A stretch of 34,168 bases of DNA from Lachnospiraceae bacterium (GCA_017620375.1 JAFZQN010000049.1:1-34168); one strand, 5' to 3'. Shown: positions 1 through 8,220, counted from the first letter of the stretch. Notes: generated from the letters alone by a model not told the origin. Translations and numbers: made by a program.

Positions 1-878
1 GCTGCACCGACTTCACCCTGCATCCATACAACACCCTTAAATCTCATACCCGGTAAAGGCATACCTAGAAGATCGTTCGTATTGATGGCCACTTCAAATT
101 CAATATCGTTGCAGACTATCCGCAGTATCCAGAGAGTTTCACCTGTTACCTTATTGTTCAGCTGTCTCGAGGATACTATATTCCCGAGCACAGTATACAG
201 ATCCGATTCCGAACCGTACGGTATAAAGCAGGTCTCGACTATGGAAAAAAGGTCTTCGTGTCTTATCCTCTCACTCAGTGCCGCATTTTTATCCATATCA
301 TTGTAAGTCAGATAATCAAGAGCTTCCATATCACCGTTTTTTGCATCATCCATTAGCTGGCTGGTTACAGCCTTGTCTATCTTGGAAGCTATATGTGAAT
401 AAATCCTCTTCTGCGTGGGAAGTATTATTTTTCCGGTCTGGGCCAGGGCCACCAGTTTTATCTCTCTGTTGTTATACATCTGCTGGATCCCTTTATCCTG
501 TTTTATATAATCCGCCACATTTTGCAGATAGAATATCAGCGATACACCCAGACGATTGTCGTCACACATGCCGGTATATGCATCCGAGTCCACCTTTTTA
601 TGTATGAAGACTTCGTTCTCCACCATTCCCTTTCCGGTACTTTTAAGATACGGAAAATAATGACCTACTCTGAACTCTCCGCTCTCATCTTCCTCTCCGC
701 GTACTGTTATTCCGAAGTTTTCCCCGAATTCCTTACTGTATTCTACAAACCTGCATCCATTAGCTTTTTGTATCACTTTATTGGAATCAGCACGATCCAC
801 GACCTCCATGATCAGATTGTCTATGTCGGCCTGGGTTGTTTTCTTGCTAAATCCTATTGCCTTTAAAAAAGTATGCAT
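1..878 (-). CDS. DUF3881 family protein (C-terminal end cut by window edge)
   Basis: This is an open frame running off the left edge; I translated 292 codons from an ATG at 878. The product begins MHTFLKAIGFSKKTTQADID, which I recognise as the N-terminus of the DUF3881 family found in Lachnospiraceae and relatives; the function is unknown. The visible end (RFKGVVWMQGEVGA) resembles the family's C-terminus, so probably only a few residues are missing. It has no signal peptide or membrane segment and looks cytosolic. GAGG sits at a good distance upstream of the ATG. The start lies only 2 bp after the DUF4446 stop codon, so the two are very likely co-transcribed and translationally coupled. Family assignment is from memory of the N-terminal pattern. 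Confidence 0.8.
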   Translation of the reverse strand, partial: MHTFLKAIGFSKKTTQADIDNLIMEVVDRADSNKVIQKANGCRFVEYSKEFGENFGITVRGEEDESGEFRVGHYFPYLKSTGKGMVENEVFIHKKVDSDAYTGMCDDNRLGVSLIFYLQNVADYIKQDKGIQQMYNNREIKLVALAQTGKIILPTQKRIYSHIASKIDKAVTSQLMDDAKNGDMEALDYLTYNDMDKNAALSERIRHEDLFSIVETCFIPYGSESDLYTVLGNIVSSRQLNNKVTGETLWILRIVCNDIEFEVAINTNDLLGMPLPGMRFKGVVWMQGEVGA

Positions 879-880
879 TG

Positions 881-1402
881 TTATACCTCGTCATCCAGAC
901 AGCTCTTTCTCTCCTTCGCTCTTTCAAGTGCTTTCTTCTCCTCGGCACTTAATACCACATAAGACTCGCCGCGGATGATCTCCTTTACATAAGTGTAGCA
1001 TCCGCCAATCTCGTTATGTACTGCCGAAAGAATGAAGCCGTCATTATTGTCGGTAAGTACACAGAGTGAAAAACTGAGTTTTCCACCCATGCCTTCAAAA
1101 GCATCATACTTGTTGATAGCAAATTTCTGAAATGAAAACTTACTGTAATCTTTTAGTTCTTTCACTATCGCAGAACTTTCATCCACCGATGCTTTTACTC
1201 TGTCTATCTCTTTAAACTTAGAAAGTATGCTTTTTTCCAGACTCCTGCCATCATTTCCCTGGAGAAATATATCCTGTCTCTTCTTATATTTAAGCATAAG
1301 ATTCCTCATGGAGAGACAATACAGGAACAGAACTATCAGGAGAATAAATAATACTATGATAAGATAGCTTGCATCTATCCCTATTCTTTCAAATAATCCC
1401 AT
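881..1402 (-). CDS. DUF4446 family membrane protein
   Basis: The product is 173 residues. Residues 10-31 form one strong N-terminal membrane segment (YLIIVLFILLIVLFLYCLS). A charged coiled-coil-prone stretch follows (about 35-95), then a C-terminal domain with alternating beta-like segments (SFSLCVLTDNNDGFILSAVH). This layout matches DUF4446, a family usually found next to parB in Clostridia; its role is unknown. Topology suggests a single-pass membrane anchor with a cytoplasmic domain. It lies downstream of parB on the same strand across a 131-bp gap with no convincing terminator, and is followed 2 bp later by the DUF3881 gene. The link to partition is by neighbourhood only. Confidence 0.8.
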   Translation of the reverse strand: MGLFERIGIDASYLIIVLFILLIVLFLYCLSMRNLMLKYKKRQDIFLQGNDGRSLEKSILSKFKEIDRVKASVDESSAIVKELKDYSKFSFQKFAINKYDAFEGMGGKLSFSLCVLTDNNDGFILSAVHNEIGGCYTYVKEIIRGESYVVLSAEEKKALERAKERKSCLDDEV

Positions 1403-1441
1403 GTTTCACATCCTATTTATCTGTTGTTTTAAACACACATT

Positions 1442-1474
1442 CCGGATTTCCGGGCTAATAGTCCGAGTATCCGG
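1442..1474 (-). other. Imperfect hairpin between parB and the DUF4446 gene
   Basis: CCGGAT and ATCCGG arms enclose about 20 bases with a shorter inner stem (CGG/CCG). No proper T-tract follows on either strand, so it is at best a weak terminator or processing site downstream of parB. Confidence 0.3.
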
Positions 1475-1490
1475 CTTTATCGCAGTGCGT

Positions 1491-1522
1491 ACATATGTTC
1501 TTTTAAACAGCACATATGTTCT
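1491..1522. repeat. Two direct copies of ACATATGTTCT, 21 bp apart
   Basis: ACATATGTTCT occurs at 1491-1501 and 1512-1522, just beyond the parB stop. Each contains the palindrome ACATATGT. The 21-bp period (two helical turns) is what a pair of bound dimers would prefer, but no regulator is known. Confidence 0.45.
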
Positions 1523-1533
1523 GTTTTATGTGA

Positions 1534-2556
1534 TTAACGCTTTATTATATCAAAGATCTTTTCAAACTCATCTGCAGAGCTGAACTCGATAACGATCTTT
1601 CCCTTATTCTGACCGTTCTGCTTGATCTCAACTCTGGAACCAAGTATACTTCTTAAGTTCTCTTCATATTGTGAGTATACAGCATCACTGTCTGCCAGTC
1701 TCTTACGAACTGTCCTCTCGGTATGGTTCGTTAACTGCTTAACCAGCTTTTCGGTCTCACGTACACTTAATTTCTCGTCAATAATACGTGTCGCAGTATC
1801 ATACTGAAGGTTTCCGTCTGTGATCCCAAGAAGTGCTCTTGCATGTCCGCCCGTAATAAGTCCGTTTACTACCAGATTCTGTACACGGTTATCCAGTTTA
1901 AGAAGTCTTAATGAGTTGGTAACCGCTACTCTGCTCTTGGATACTCTTTCAGCTACTTCATCCTGCTTTAAGTTGAATTCCTCGATCAATGCTTTATAAG
2001 CATATGCTTCTTCAATATCATTCAGATCTTCTCTCTGGATATTCTCTATAAGCGCTACCTCGTACTGCTCGTTCTCGGAAAGTTCCTTAACGATGACCGG
2101 TACTTCCTTTAACTTTGCCAGTCGGCATGCACGCCATCTTCTTTCACCTGCTATGATCTGATACATCTTATCCTTCTTCTGTACCAGTATGGGCTGGATC
2201 AGTCCGTGCAGCTTAATAGACTCAGCAAGTTCTCCCAATGCATCCTCATCAAATTTCTTTCTGGGCTGATTAGGGTTGGGCTCGATCAGATTTATATTAA
2301 CCATGGTTTCAGCATTAACTATAACTGTTTCCTTTACCGGCTTTTCTGCCTTAGGTGCGGCAATCGGTTCGGATGTGGGTATCAAAGCTCCCATACCTTT
2401 CCCCAGACCAAACTTTGAAGCGGTTTTCTTCACGGGTGCTTCCTTGGCTACAGTATTCTTTGCAGAAGTTTTTGCTGCAGCCTTGGCTGTAGCTTTAGTT
2501 GATGCAGTTTTGGTTGTTGCCTTTGCAGTTGTTTTCTTTGTGGTTTTGGTTGCCAT
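1534..2556 (-). CDS. parB: Chromosome partition protein ParB (Spo0J type)
   Basis: ParB is a CTP-dependent clamp that loads at parS and works with ParA to segregate origins and recruit SMC. In this 340-residue protein, residues 50-58 carry the usual motif (GLGKGMGAL), about 87-145 the N-terminal CTPase domain with the GERR box (137-140), then ENIQRE (171-176), a helix-turn-helix at about 198-222 and a C-terminal dimerisation region. Residues 1-48 are an unusual tail made almost only of Ala, Lys and Thr, like histone H1 tails; most ParB proteins start close to the GLGKG motif. The start ATG at 2556 has a GAAAGGCGG ribosome site. It lies downstream of four parS sites and its own predicted promoter, separated from parA by a terminator. 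Confidence 0.96.
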   Translation of the reverse strand: MATKTTKKTTAKATTKTASTKATAKAAAKTSAKNTVAKEAPVKKTASKFGLGKGMGALIPTSEPIAAPKAEKPVKETVIVNAETMVNINLIEPNPNQPRKKFDEDALGELAESIKLHGLIQPILVQKKDKMYQIIAGERRWRACRLAKLKEVPVIVKELSENEQYEVALIENIQREDLNDIEEAYAYKALIEEFNLKQDEVAERVSKSRVAVTNSLRLLKLDNRVQNLVVNGLITGGHARALLGITDGNLQYDTATRIIDEKLSVRETEKLVKQLTNHTERTVRKRLADSDAVYSQYEENLRSILGSRVEIKQNGQNKGKIVIEFSSADEFEKIFDIIKR

Positions 2557-2597
2557 TATATTGTTCCGCCTTTCATAATATTAAAACTCTGTTAATA

Positions 2598-2626
2598 AGT
2601 CTACACTCGTAATTTTGTTTTGTCAA
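2598..2626 (-). promoter_or_regulatory. Predicted parB promoter
   Basis: On the minus strand, TTGACA (2621-2626) and TAGACT (2598-2603) are separated by 17 bp. The -35 is perfect and lies 12 bp from the nearest parS site (2639-2654), so ParB bound or spread from there could repress its own gene. Confidence 0.65.
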
Positions 2627-2638
2627 CTACAAAATGAA

Positions 2639-2654
2639 TGTTCCACGTGAAACG
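2639..2654. promoter_or_regulatory. parS site 1
   Basis: TGTTCCACGTGAAACG matches the Firmicutes parS consensus TGTTNCACGTGAAACA at all but the last base. Confidence 0.85.
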
Positions 2655-2681
2655 TTGCTTTTGTGTGTATCATCACCTGAA

Positions 2682-2697
2682 CGTTTCACGTGAAACA
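2682..2697. promoter_or_regulatory. parS site 2
   Basis: CGTTTCACGTGAAACA matches consensus parS at all but the first base. The palindromic core TTTCACGTGAAA is intact. Confidence 0.9.
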
Positions 2698-2725
2698 TTT
2701 TCTCAACTCACTCATCCACACCTGA

Positions 2726-2741
2726 TGTTTCACATGAAACA
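2726..2741. promoter_or_regulatory. parS site 3
   Basis: TGTTTCACATGAAACA differs from consensus parS only at one central base (CACATG for CACGTG). Confidence 0.8.
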
Positions 2742-2744
2742 TTG

Positions 2745-2782
2745 ATAAATAAAAAACCGAATGTTTCATGTGAAACATTCGG
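2745..2782 (-). terminator. parA terminator with an embedded parS site (site 4 at 2762-2777)
   Basis: Positions 2757-2782 form an inverted repeat with 12-bp arms (CCGAATGTTTCA / TGAAACATTCGG). On the minus strand it is followed by six T residues (2756-2751) and more AT bases, a standard intrinsic terminator 16 bp after the parA stop. The same bases contain TGTTTCATGTGAAACA (2762-2777), one central mismatch from consensus parS. The stem is therefore both an RNA terminator and a probable ParB site. Confidence 0.8.
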
Positions 2783-2798
2783 TCAGAGAGCAGATGTC

Positions 2799-3632
2799 TT
2801 ATTTCTTTTTAAATAATCCCTTTAGCCCGGAACCTTTTTTCTTTTGATCATCTATTGGCCTTGCTTTCTTTTTATCATTTTCCAGGACTTCAAGTGCCAG
2901 ATCATCATACGCTTCAGCGCCGGCAGATTTTTTATCATACAGGCATATCGGAAGTCCATGACTGGGTGCTTCGGCAAGTCTTACATTTCTCGGAATGATA
3001 GTAGTGAATATGTTCTGCTTAAGATTCTTTCTTACATCCTCAACCACCTGGAGTGAGAGATTAGTTCTTGAATCAAACATGGTGAATACCACGCCGTCCA
3101 TTACAAGATCCGGATTAAGTCTGTCGCGTACCAGGTTGATCGTATATAATAACTGGGATAATCCTTCCAGCGCATAGAACTCACACTGTATAGGAACTAT
3201 TACCGAATCGGCAGCTGTCATTGCATTAACAGTCAACACATTCAGAGAAGGAGGGCAGTCGATAATGATATAATCATAATCATCTGCGATATCTTTGATC
3301 TTTCCCTGTAATATGTGTTCCTTATCGGGAAGTCCTATAAGTTCGATATCGGCTCCGGCAAGTTCCACACTTGAAGGTACCACTTTCAGTGTATCGAGCA
3401 CACTGTTCTGTATACAGTCCTTTATATCACATTCGCCTATTATCATCTGGTAGGTACTGTTTTTAACCTTACGTTTATCTATGCCGAGACCGCTGGTGCA
3501 GTTTCCCTGAGGATCGCAGTCTATAGCCAGGACTTTCATACCATGTTGAGCAAGTGCTGCTGATAAGTTGATAGCAGTAGTAGTCTTACCGACTCCGCCC
3601 TTCTGATTTGCTATAATAATGATTTTTCCCAT
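2799..3632 (-). CDS. parA: Chromosome partition ATPase ParA (Soj)
   Basis: ParA is a deviant-Walker ATPase that dimerises on DNA with ATP, is stimulated by ParB, and in Firmicutes also regulates DnaA. The 277 residues begin MGKIIIIANQKGGVGKTTTA, giving the signature-lysine Walker A (KGGVGKTT, residues 11-18). IDCPPS near residue 123 is the Walker A' region. After the usual end (about 255) there is a lysine-rich tail (KKARPIDDQKKKGSGLKGLF). The start ATG has an AAAGG ribosome site. It lies 43 bp after rsmG with no promoter visible, so it is probably part of the mnmE-mnmG-rsmG-parA transcript, ended by the parS-bearing terminator before parB. Confidence 0.97.
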   Translation of the reverse strand: MGKIIIIANQKGGVGKTTTAINLSAALAQHGMKVLAIDCDPQGNCTSGLGIDKRKVKNSTYQMIIGECDIKDCIQNSVLDTLKVVPSSVELAGADIELIGLPDKEHILQGKIKDIADDYDYIIIDCPPSLNVLTVNAMTAADSVIVPIQCEFYALEGLSQLLYTINLVRDRLNPDLVMDGVVFTMFDSRTNLSLQVVEDVRKNLKQNIFTTIIPRNVRLAEAPSHGLPICLYDKKSAGAEAYDDLALEVLENDKKKARPIDDQKKKGSGLKGLFKKK

Positions 3633-3675
3633 AGTTTTCGCCTTTCCTTCTCCTTTAAAAAGCTTTGGATTTTCG

Positions 3676-4452
3676 TTATTTAGAGCTCTTATCTATATAT
3701 AGTGGTGACTTGAATGGCTTTCCACCACCTCTTGGGTATTTACTGTCTGTAGGTTTTATCTTTCCGATCTTGATCAATAATCTTCCGGAATTATTCTCAT
3801 CCTTCTCTGTTACAGGAAGTATAAACTCCAAAGTTTCTTCAAGTTTTCCTCCGAGAACTTTTATAGCTCTTTCGGCATCGACCAACTCTTCAGCGCCCTT
3901 CATTCCCTTATAGGAGATAAAGAAGCCGCCCACCTTACAGAAGGGAAGAGATAACTCACATAACGGAGTAAGCTCTGCTACAGCCCTTGATACTACTATA
4001 TCATATTTCTCACGATAATCAAGTTTTCTTCCGAATTCCTCTGCACGTCCATGTACAGTAGTTATATTTTTAAGTCCAAGTTCTCTTATTACTTCATCTA
4101 AGAACACCAGTCTTTTCTGCAGAGAGTCAAACAGAGTGATATTCAGTTTCGGGAACATTATCTTTAACGGGATCCCGGGGAATCCTGCGCCGGTACCTAT
4201 ATCGATGAGAGAGTAGGATTTATCCTTCAGATCCATCACTTTTATTATGGCTATACTATCCACATAATGTTTCATGACGAACTCTTCAAATTCGGTGATG
4301 GCTGTCAAGTTCATCACTTTATTCTTTTCCACGGTCATGTCATAGAACTTTATCAGTTGACCCACCTGGATATCGTCCGGTATAAGTCCTATTGATTTTT
4401 CAAATTGTGTTTTTATATAAGTACTTTTATCCTGATCCACAATATACTCCAT
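3676..4452 (-). CDS. rsmG: 16S rRNA (guanine-N7) methyltransferase RsmG
   Basis: RsmG (GidB) makes m7G at the 530-loop guanine of 16S rRNA using S-adenosylmethionine; loss gives low-level streptomycin resistance in other bacteria. The 258 residues contain the class I SAM-binding motif DIGTGAGFPGIPL at 84-96. Family blocks MNLTAI (47-52) and VVSRAVAEL (about 150) flank it, and the C-terminal half ends with the usual PRGGGKP segment. ATG 4452 has an AAAGGA ribosome site 8 bp upstream. It is 41 bp after mnmG and reads towards parA, the standard order in Firmicutes. Confidence 0.97.
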   Translation of the reverse strand: MEYIVDQDKSTYIKTQFEKSIGLIPDDIQVGQLIKFYDMTVEKNKVMNLTAITEFEEFVMKHYVDSIAIIKVMDLKDKSYSLIDIGTGAGFPGIPLKIMFPKLNITLFDSLQKRLVFLDEVIRELGLKNITTVHGRAEEFGRKLDYREKYDIVVSRAVAELTPLCELSLPFCKVGGFFISYKGMKGAEELVDAERAIKVLGGKLEETLEFILPVTEKDENNSGRLLIKIGKIKPTDSKYPRGGGKPFKSPLYIDKSSK

Positions 4453-4493
4453 TATAAAGATCCTTTACTTTTATAGATCTCAGTTACTTCGTA

Positions 4494-6404
4494 TTACAGT
4501 TTCATGAATACTACCAATACATTTATATCGGCAGGTGATACTCCTGATATACGTGAAGCCTGTCCGATGGATACCGGACGGATCTTCTTTAACTTCTGTC
4601 TGGCTTCTATACGAAGGGAAGGTACCTTATCATAATCAAAATCAGCCGGTATCTTTTTCTTTTCCAGTTTCTTGTATTGCTCAACCTGCTTTATCTGTCG
4701 GCTGATATAACCTTCATATTTTAGTTCGATATTTATCTGATCTGCTATAGTCTCATCTATCTCAGGTCTGTTTTTATCTATAGGAGCGATGAGCGCGTAA
4801 GTAAGCTCAGGTCTCCGTATCAGCTCGGCCAGAGTAATACCCGATGTAAGTTCCGTACTGTTCAGTTCTCGGAGCAGTGACAGTACATTTTCACTTGTCC
4901 CGACACTGGTATTTTTAAGTCTTTCGATCTCGGCGTCTATTATACGCTGCTTTTCTACAGTCTTCTCGTAGCGTTCACGACTTAGCAGTCCCACGCGGTA
5001 TCCGTATTTTGATAAACGCAGATCTGCATTATCCTGGCGAAGCAGTAATCTGTACTCTGCACGGGAAGTCATCATTCTGTACGGTTCCTGTGTTTCCTTT
5101 GTAACCAGATCATCTATAAGTACACCGATATATCCGTCCGAGCGATCAAGTACCAAAGGCTCCTCACCTTTCAGCTTCAATGCTGCATTGATGCCAGCTA
5201 TTATACCCTGAGCAGCAGCTTCTTCGTAACCCGAACTACCGTTACTCTGTCCGGCACTGTACAGTCCACTGATATTTTTAAACTCGAGAGTAGGGTAGAG
5301 CTCGGTAGCATTTATACAGTCATACTCGATGGCATATGCATTTCTTACTATCTTCGCATTCTCAAGTCCGGGGACAGAACGGTACATTTTATACTGGACA
5401 TCCTCCGGCAGACTGCTTGACATTCCGGATATGTACATTTCATTGGTATAATTTCCCTCCGGCTCTATAAATACCTGATGTCTGTCTTTATCCGCAAAAC
5501 GCATTACCTTATCTTCTATGGAAGGGCAGTACCTGGGTCCGACTCCTTCTATGGCGCCGGAGAAGAGAGGAGAGCGGTCGATGTTTTCCCTGATGATCTT
5601 ATGTGTATCCTCATTGGTATATGTAAGCCAACATGATACCTGATCCCTGGCCAGTTCCTCGGATGTGTTTTCAAATGAGAACGGCACTATCTTCTCATCT
5701 CCGAACTGTTCCTCCATCTTGGAAAAATCGATACTTCTTTTATCTATTCTTGCTGGAGTACCTGTTTTAAATCGTCTTACCTCTATACCGAGGTTGATAA
5801 GAGAAGCCGTAAGATTATTGGCAGCCGGAAGTCCGTTGGGTCCGGTATACTTGCTTACCTCACCGTATATACATCTGGCCTTGAGATATACGCCGGTACA
5901 TATGATGGCTGCCTTGCAGGGATAGATATTGTCAGCTGTGGTTTTTACGCCGGTGACCTTTATCACATAACCGGATTCCTTCTTATTATTATAGGAAGAA
6001 ACAGCTTCTATTTCTTCGGTCAATATCTCCGATACCTCGTCCTGACGCACTGTAAGGTTATCCGTATTCTCTAATATTTTCCTCATCGATGCGGAGTATT
6101 CTTTTTTATCAGCCTGTGCACGTAATGAATGTACCGCGGGACCCTTGGAAGTATTTAACATCTTGGACTGGATAAATGTCCTGTCGATGTTTTTTCCCAT
6201 TTCACCGCCCAAGGCGTCTACTTCGCGGACCAGATGTCCCTTGGATGTACCTCCTATATTAGGATTACACGGCATCATGGCAATACTGTCCACACTTACG
6301 GTAAACACTATGGTCTTAAATCCCAGTCTGGCACATGCGAGAGCCGCTTCGCATCCGGCATGTCCCGCACCTATGACCGCCACATCATAATCTTCGTACT
6401 GCAT
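4494..6404 (-). CDS. mnmG: tRNA uridine-5-carboxymethylaminomethyl modification enzyme MnmG
   Basis: MnmG (GidA) is the FAD-dependent partner of MnmE. Together they modify U34 of tRNAs that read NNA/NNG codons, using methylene-tetrahydrofolate and ammonium or glycine. The 636-residue length is normal. The FAD-binding GAGHAG motif lies at residues 12-17 and the family block [18 protein letters not shown] near 390. The C-terminal MnmE-binding domain ends with [12 protein letters not shown]. The ATG at 6404 follows AAAGGGAACAAGAT. It lies 40 bp after mnmE, consistent with one transcript supplying the complex. Confidence 0.98.
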   Translation of the reverse strand: MQYEDYDVAVIGAGHAGCEAALACARLGFKTIVFTVSVDSIAMMPCNPNIGGTSKGHLVREVDALGGEMGKNIDRTFIQSKMLNTSKGPAVHSLRAQADKKEYSASMRKILENTDNLTVRQDEVSEILTEEIEAVSSYNNKKESGYVIKVTGVKTTADNIYPCKAAIICTGVYLKARCIYGEVSKYTGPNGLPAANNLTASLINLGIEVRRFKTGTPARIDKRSIDFSKMEEQFGDEKIVPFSFENTSEELARDQVSCWLTYTNEDTHKIIRENIDRSPLFSGAIEGVGPRYCPSIEDKVMRFADKDRHQVFIEPEGNYTNEMYISGMSSSLPEDVQYKMYRSVPGLENAKIVRNAYAIEYDCINATELYPTLEFKNISGLYSAGQSNGSSGYEEAAAQGIIAGINAALKLKGEEPLVLDRSDGYIGVLIDDLVTKETQEPYRMMTSRAEYRLLLRQDNADLRLSKYGYRVGLLSRERYEKTVEKQRIIDAEIERLKNTSVGTSENVLSLLRELNSTELTSGITLAELIRRPELTYALIAPIDKNRPEIDETIADQINIELKYEGYISRQIKQVEQYKKLEKKKIPADFDYDKVPSLRIEARQKLKKIRPVSIGQASRISGVSPADINVLVVFMKL

Positions 6405-6444
6405 ATCTTGTTCCCTTTTAGTTTAATTATCTTTATTCTCTATA

Positions 6445-7881
6445 TCATTTTCCCATACAAAAATCTTTGAATATCCTGTCAGCCAGATCATCCTCAACAC
6501 TTTCTCCGATGATGCTTCCGAGTGACTCATATGCATCCATCAGATCTATTGTCAGGAAATCTTCACTTACGTTATCTTTGATTCCGTTTATAACATTTTG
6601 TACGGACTTTAATGCCTTTATCAGTAGCTCACGATGTCTTTCATTGGTTATGATGACATCTTCGCTGTTATTTATACTACCGTTGTAGAATAGTGTTTTT
6701 ATCGTATTTTTGAGATCTTCTATACCTTCTCCGGTTTTGGATGAGAGAGTAATATGTGCTATTTCATTTCCTGTACCCGGCTCATCTTTTCCTTCTTCCG
6801 GAAGGTCCTGCTTGTTTTGTAAAAGATCACTTTTATTATATACTACAATTGTCTTTTTGTCTTTTATTTCTTCTAAGATCTCTTTGTCCTTTTCATTAAG
6901 GCCTTCATTCAGGTCCACTATGTAAAGTATGAGATCGGCATTTTCAGCTTCCTTTTTTGCTCTGTCCACACCGATTTTTTCTATCACGTCCCCGGTGTCT
7001 CTGATGCCCGCGGTATCTATGATATTTAATACCACATCTTCAAACACCACGGTTTCCTTCAATACATCCCTTGTGGTGCCCGCTATATCCGTAACAATAG
7101 CTCTTTCTTCATCAAGAAGAGCGTTGAGCAACGATGATTTTCCGGCATTCGGAAGCCCCAGTATACAGGTATTTATACCTTCATTTATAAGTCTTCCTTC
7201 ATCAGAAGAATCCACTAGTTTCTTTAAGCTTTTAGCTATATCCTCAAAATCACCTAACGCTTCATCCGTAAATCCTTCAAGACTTATATGTTCCGGATCG
7301 TCCAGCGCCGCCTCAATATATGCAGTCTTTGATATGAGCTTTTCTCTGATCTCAATGATCTTATCCTTAACGCTTCCCTTTAACTGCTTAACCGAATTTT
7401 TAAGAGCAAGGTTACTCTTTGCATTGATGATATCTATAACAGCTTCCGCCTGGGAGAGGTCTATCCTTCCGTTTAAGAAAGCTCTCTTGGTAAACTCGCC
7501 CGGCTCTGCCAGACGAGCTCCGCATTTAAGTACTATACCGAGGATCTTTTTTGTGACCATGATGCCGCCATGGCAGTCTATCTCTATTACATCTTCTTTA
7601 GTATAAGAATGCGGTGCCTGCATCTTTAAAAGAAGTACCTCATCAACGGTCTCCACTGCAGGGTTATCCACATTATCAACACTATCATTCTTATCAACAA
7701 TAAATCCGTAATTTACCGAAAAATTGCTCATCTCAGAGATTTTCTTCCCTGACTTACCAACAAAAATATCATCGGCTATCGCAAAGGCATTTTCTCCGCT
7801 TATACGGATAATGTTGATACCCGACCCCGTAAGTCCGGTACATATGGCGGCTATCGTATCGTCATTAAACTTATCTGACAT
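6445..7881 (-). CDS. mnmE: tRNA modification GTPase MnmE
   Basis: MnmE (TrmE) is the G protein of the MnmEG tRNA wobble-uridine complex. From ATG 7881 it has 478 residues, starting MSDKFNDDTIAAICTGLTGS like the family. The N-terminal tetrahydrofolate-binding domain spans about 5-120. The GTPase domain is inserted in the helical domain, with G1 GLPNAGKSS (242-250), G2 TDIAGTTRD (264-272) and G3 DTAG (289-292). The C-terminus is FCMGK, keeping the cysteine of the CIGK motif. AAAGGG lies 5 bp before ATG 7881 and only 2 bp before the adjacent ATG 7884. The frame stays open to 8058, but that extension covers repeats and is unlike other MnmE proteins, so I rejected it. Confidence 0.97.
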   Translation of the reverse strand: MSDKFNDDTIAAICTGLTGSGINIIRISGENAFAIADDIFVGKSGKKISEMSNFSVNYGFIVDKNDSVDNVDNPAVETVDEVLLLKMQAPHSYTKEDVIEIDCHGGIMVTKKILGIVLKCGARLAEPGEFTKRAFLNGRIDLSQAEAVIDIINAKSNLALKNSVKQLKGSVKDKIIEIREKLISKTAYIEAALDDPEHISLEGFTDEALGDFEDIAKSLKKLVDSSDEGRLINEGINTCILGLPNAGKSSLLNALLDEERAIVTDIAGTTRDVLKETVVFEDVVLNIIDTAGIRDTGDVIEKIGVDRAKKEAENADLILYIVDLNEGLNEKDKEILEEIKDKKTIVVYNKSDLLQNKQDLPEEGKDEPGTGNEIAHITLSSKTGEGIEDLKNTIKTLFYNGSINNSEDVIITNERHRELLIKALKSVQNVINGIKDNVSEDFLTIDLMDAYESLGSIIGESVEDDLADRIFKDFCMGK

Positions 7882-7886
7882 CATGA

Positions 7887-8002
7887 CCCTTTCTTTTTTC
7901 TTCATAACCCACCGCATATGCGGCGGTCCTATCTTATTTATACAGAGCCCGTTACTTTTTTCCATATCCCACCGCTTATGCGGTGCCCTGCTTTTATTAC
8001 AG
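7887..8002 (-). repeat. Diverged tandem duplication in the mnmE leader (units 7948-8002 and 7887-7945)
   Basis: On the minus strand each unit begins CTGTA(A/T)A, passes through a small hairpin (CCGCTTATGCGG at 7972-7983; CCGCATATGCGG at 7912-7923), then GTGGG, an ATG, a purine run and GGG. The second unit ends in the mnmE ribosome site (AAAGGG), so the first unit looks like an older copy of the translation-initiation region. Confidence 0.6.
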
Positions 8003-8010
8003 ATTCTTAA

Positions 8011-8190
8011 CCAGGGCTCGTGACGGGTATGCTCCCGATGCGAAATGCCTAACGGCACGAGGTGTCAGTCGCAACGCGACTGACGGAGTCCTGGTGCCAC
8101 GGCTCCGTTTTGCAAAGCAAAATGGAGTAGCCATTGTTTGACACTTGTGTCCGGGATGCTGCCCGGACAGAGCCCGTCAACTAGTCTGCC
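8011..8190. repeat. Structured non-coding element upstream of mnmE, with several hairpins
   Basis: No gene is seen here. GTCAGTCGC-AAC-GCGACTGAC (8064-8084) is a perfect 9-bp stem. GTCCGGG/CCCGGAC (8149-8168) is a 7-bp stem with a 6-base loop. Positions 8101-8132 form a longer bulged stem (GGCTCC..TTTTGC-AAA-GCAAAA..GGAG..GCC). GGTGTCAGTCGC...GACTGACGGA resembles one arm of the palindromic repeats of gut Clostridia, related in style to the gyrB-gyrA element. It may be a decayed MITE or a structured RNA. Confidence 0.5.
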
Positions 8191-8192
8191 AT

Positions 8193-8220
8193 AAAAAAGG
8201 CCGCCGCATTTGCGGCAGCC
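8193..8220 (-). terminator. Intrinsic terminator after jag
   Basis: On the minus strand, GGCTGCCGC-AAAT-GCGGCGGCC is followed by six T residues. It begins 8 bp after the jag stop and separates the rpmH-to-jag operon from mnmE. Its core CCGCATTTGCGG (8204-8215) resembles the two hairpins in the mnmE leader repeats. Confidence 0.85.

Noticed and set aside
6929..7606. Plus-strand open frame of 225 codons
   Set aside because: It lies wholly antisense to mnmE, has low-complexity Ser/Ile/Phe content and matches nothing; a codon-bias shadow.
7882..8058. N-terminal extension of MnmE of about 59 residues
   Set aside because: The frame is open, but it covers hairpins and the tandem repeat, lacks a ribosome site, and MnmE proteins normally begin a few residues before DTIAAI.
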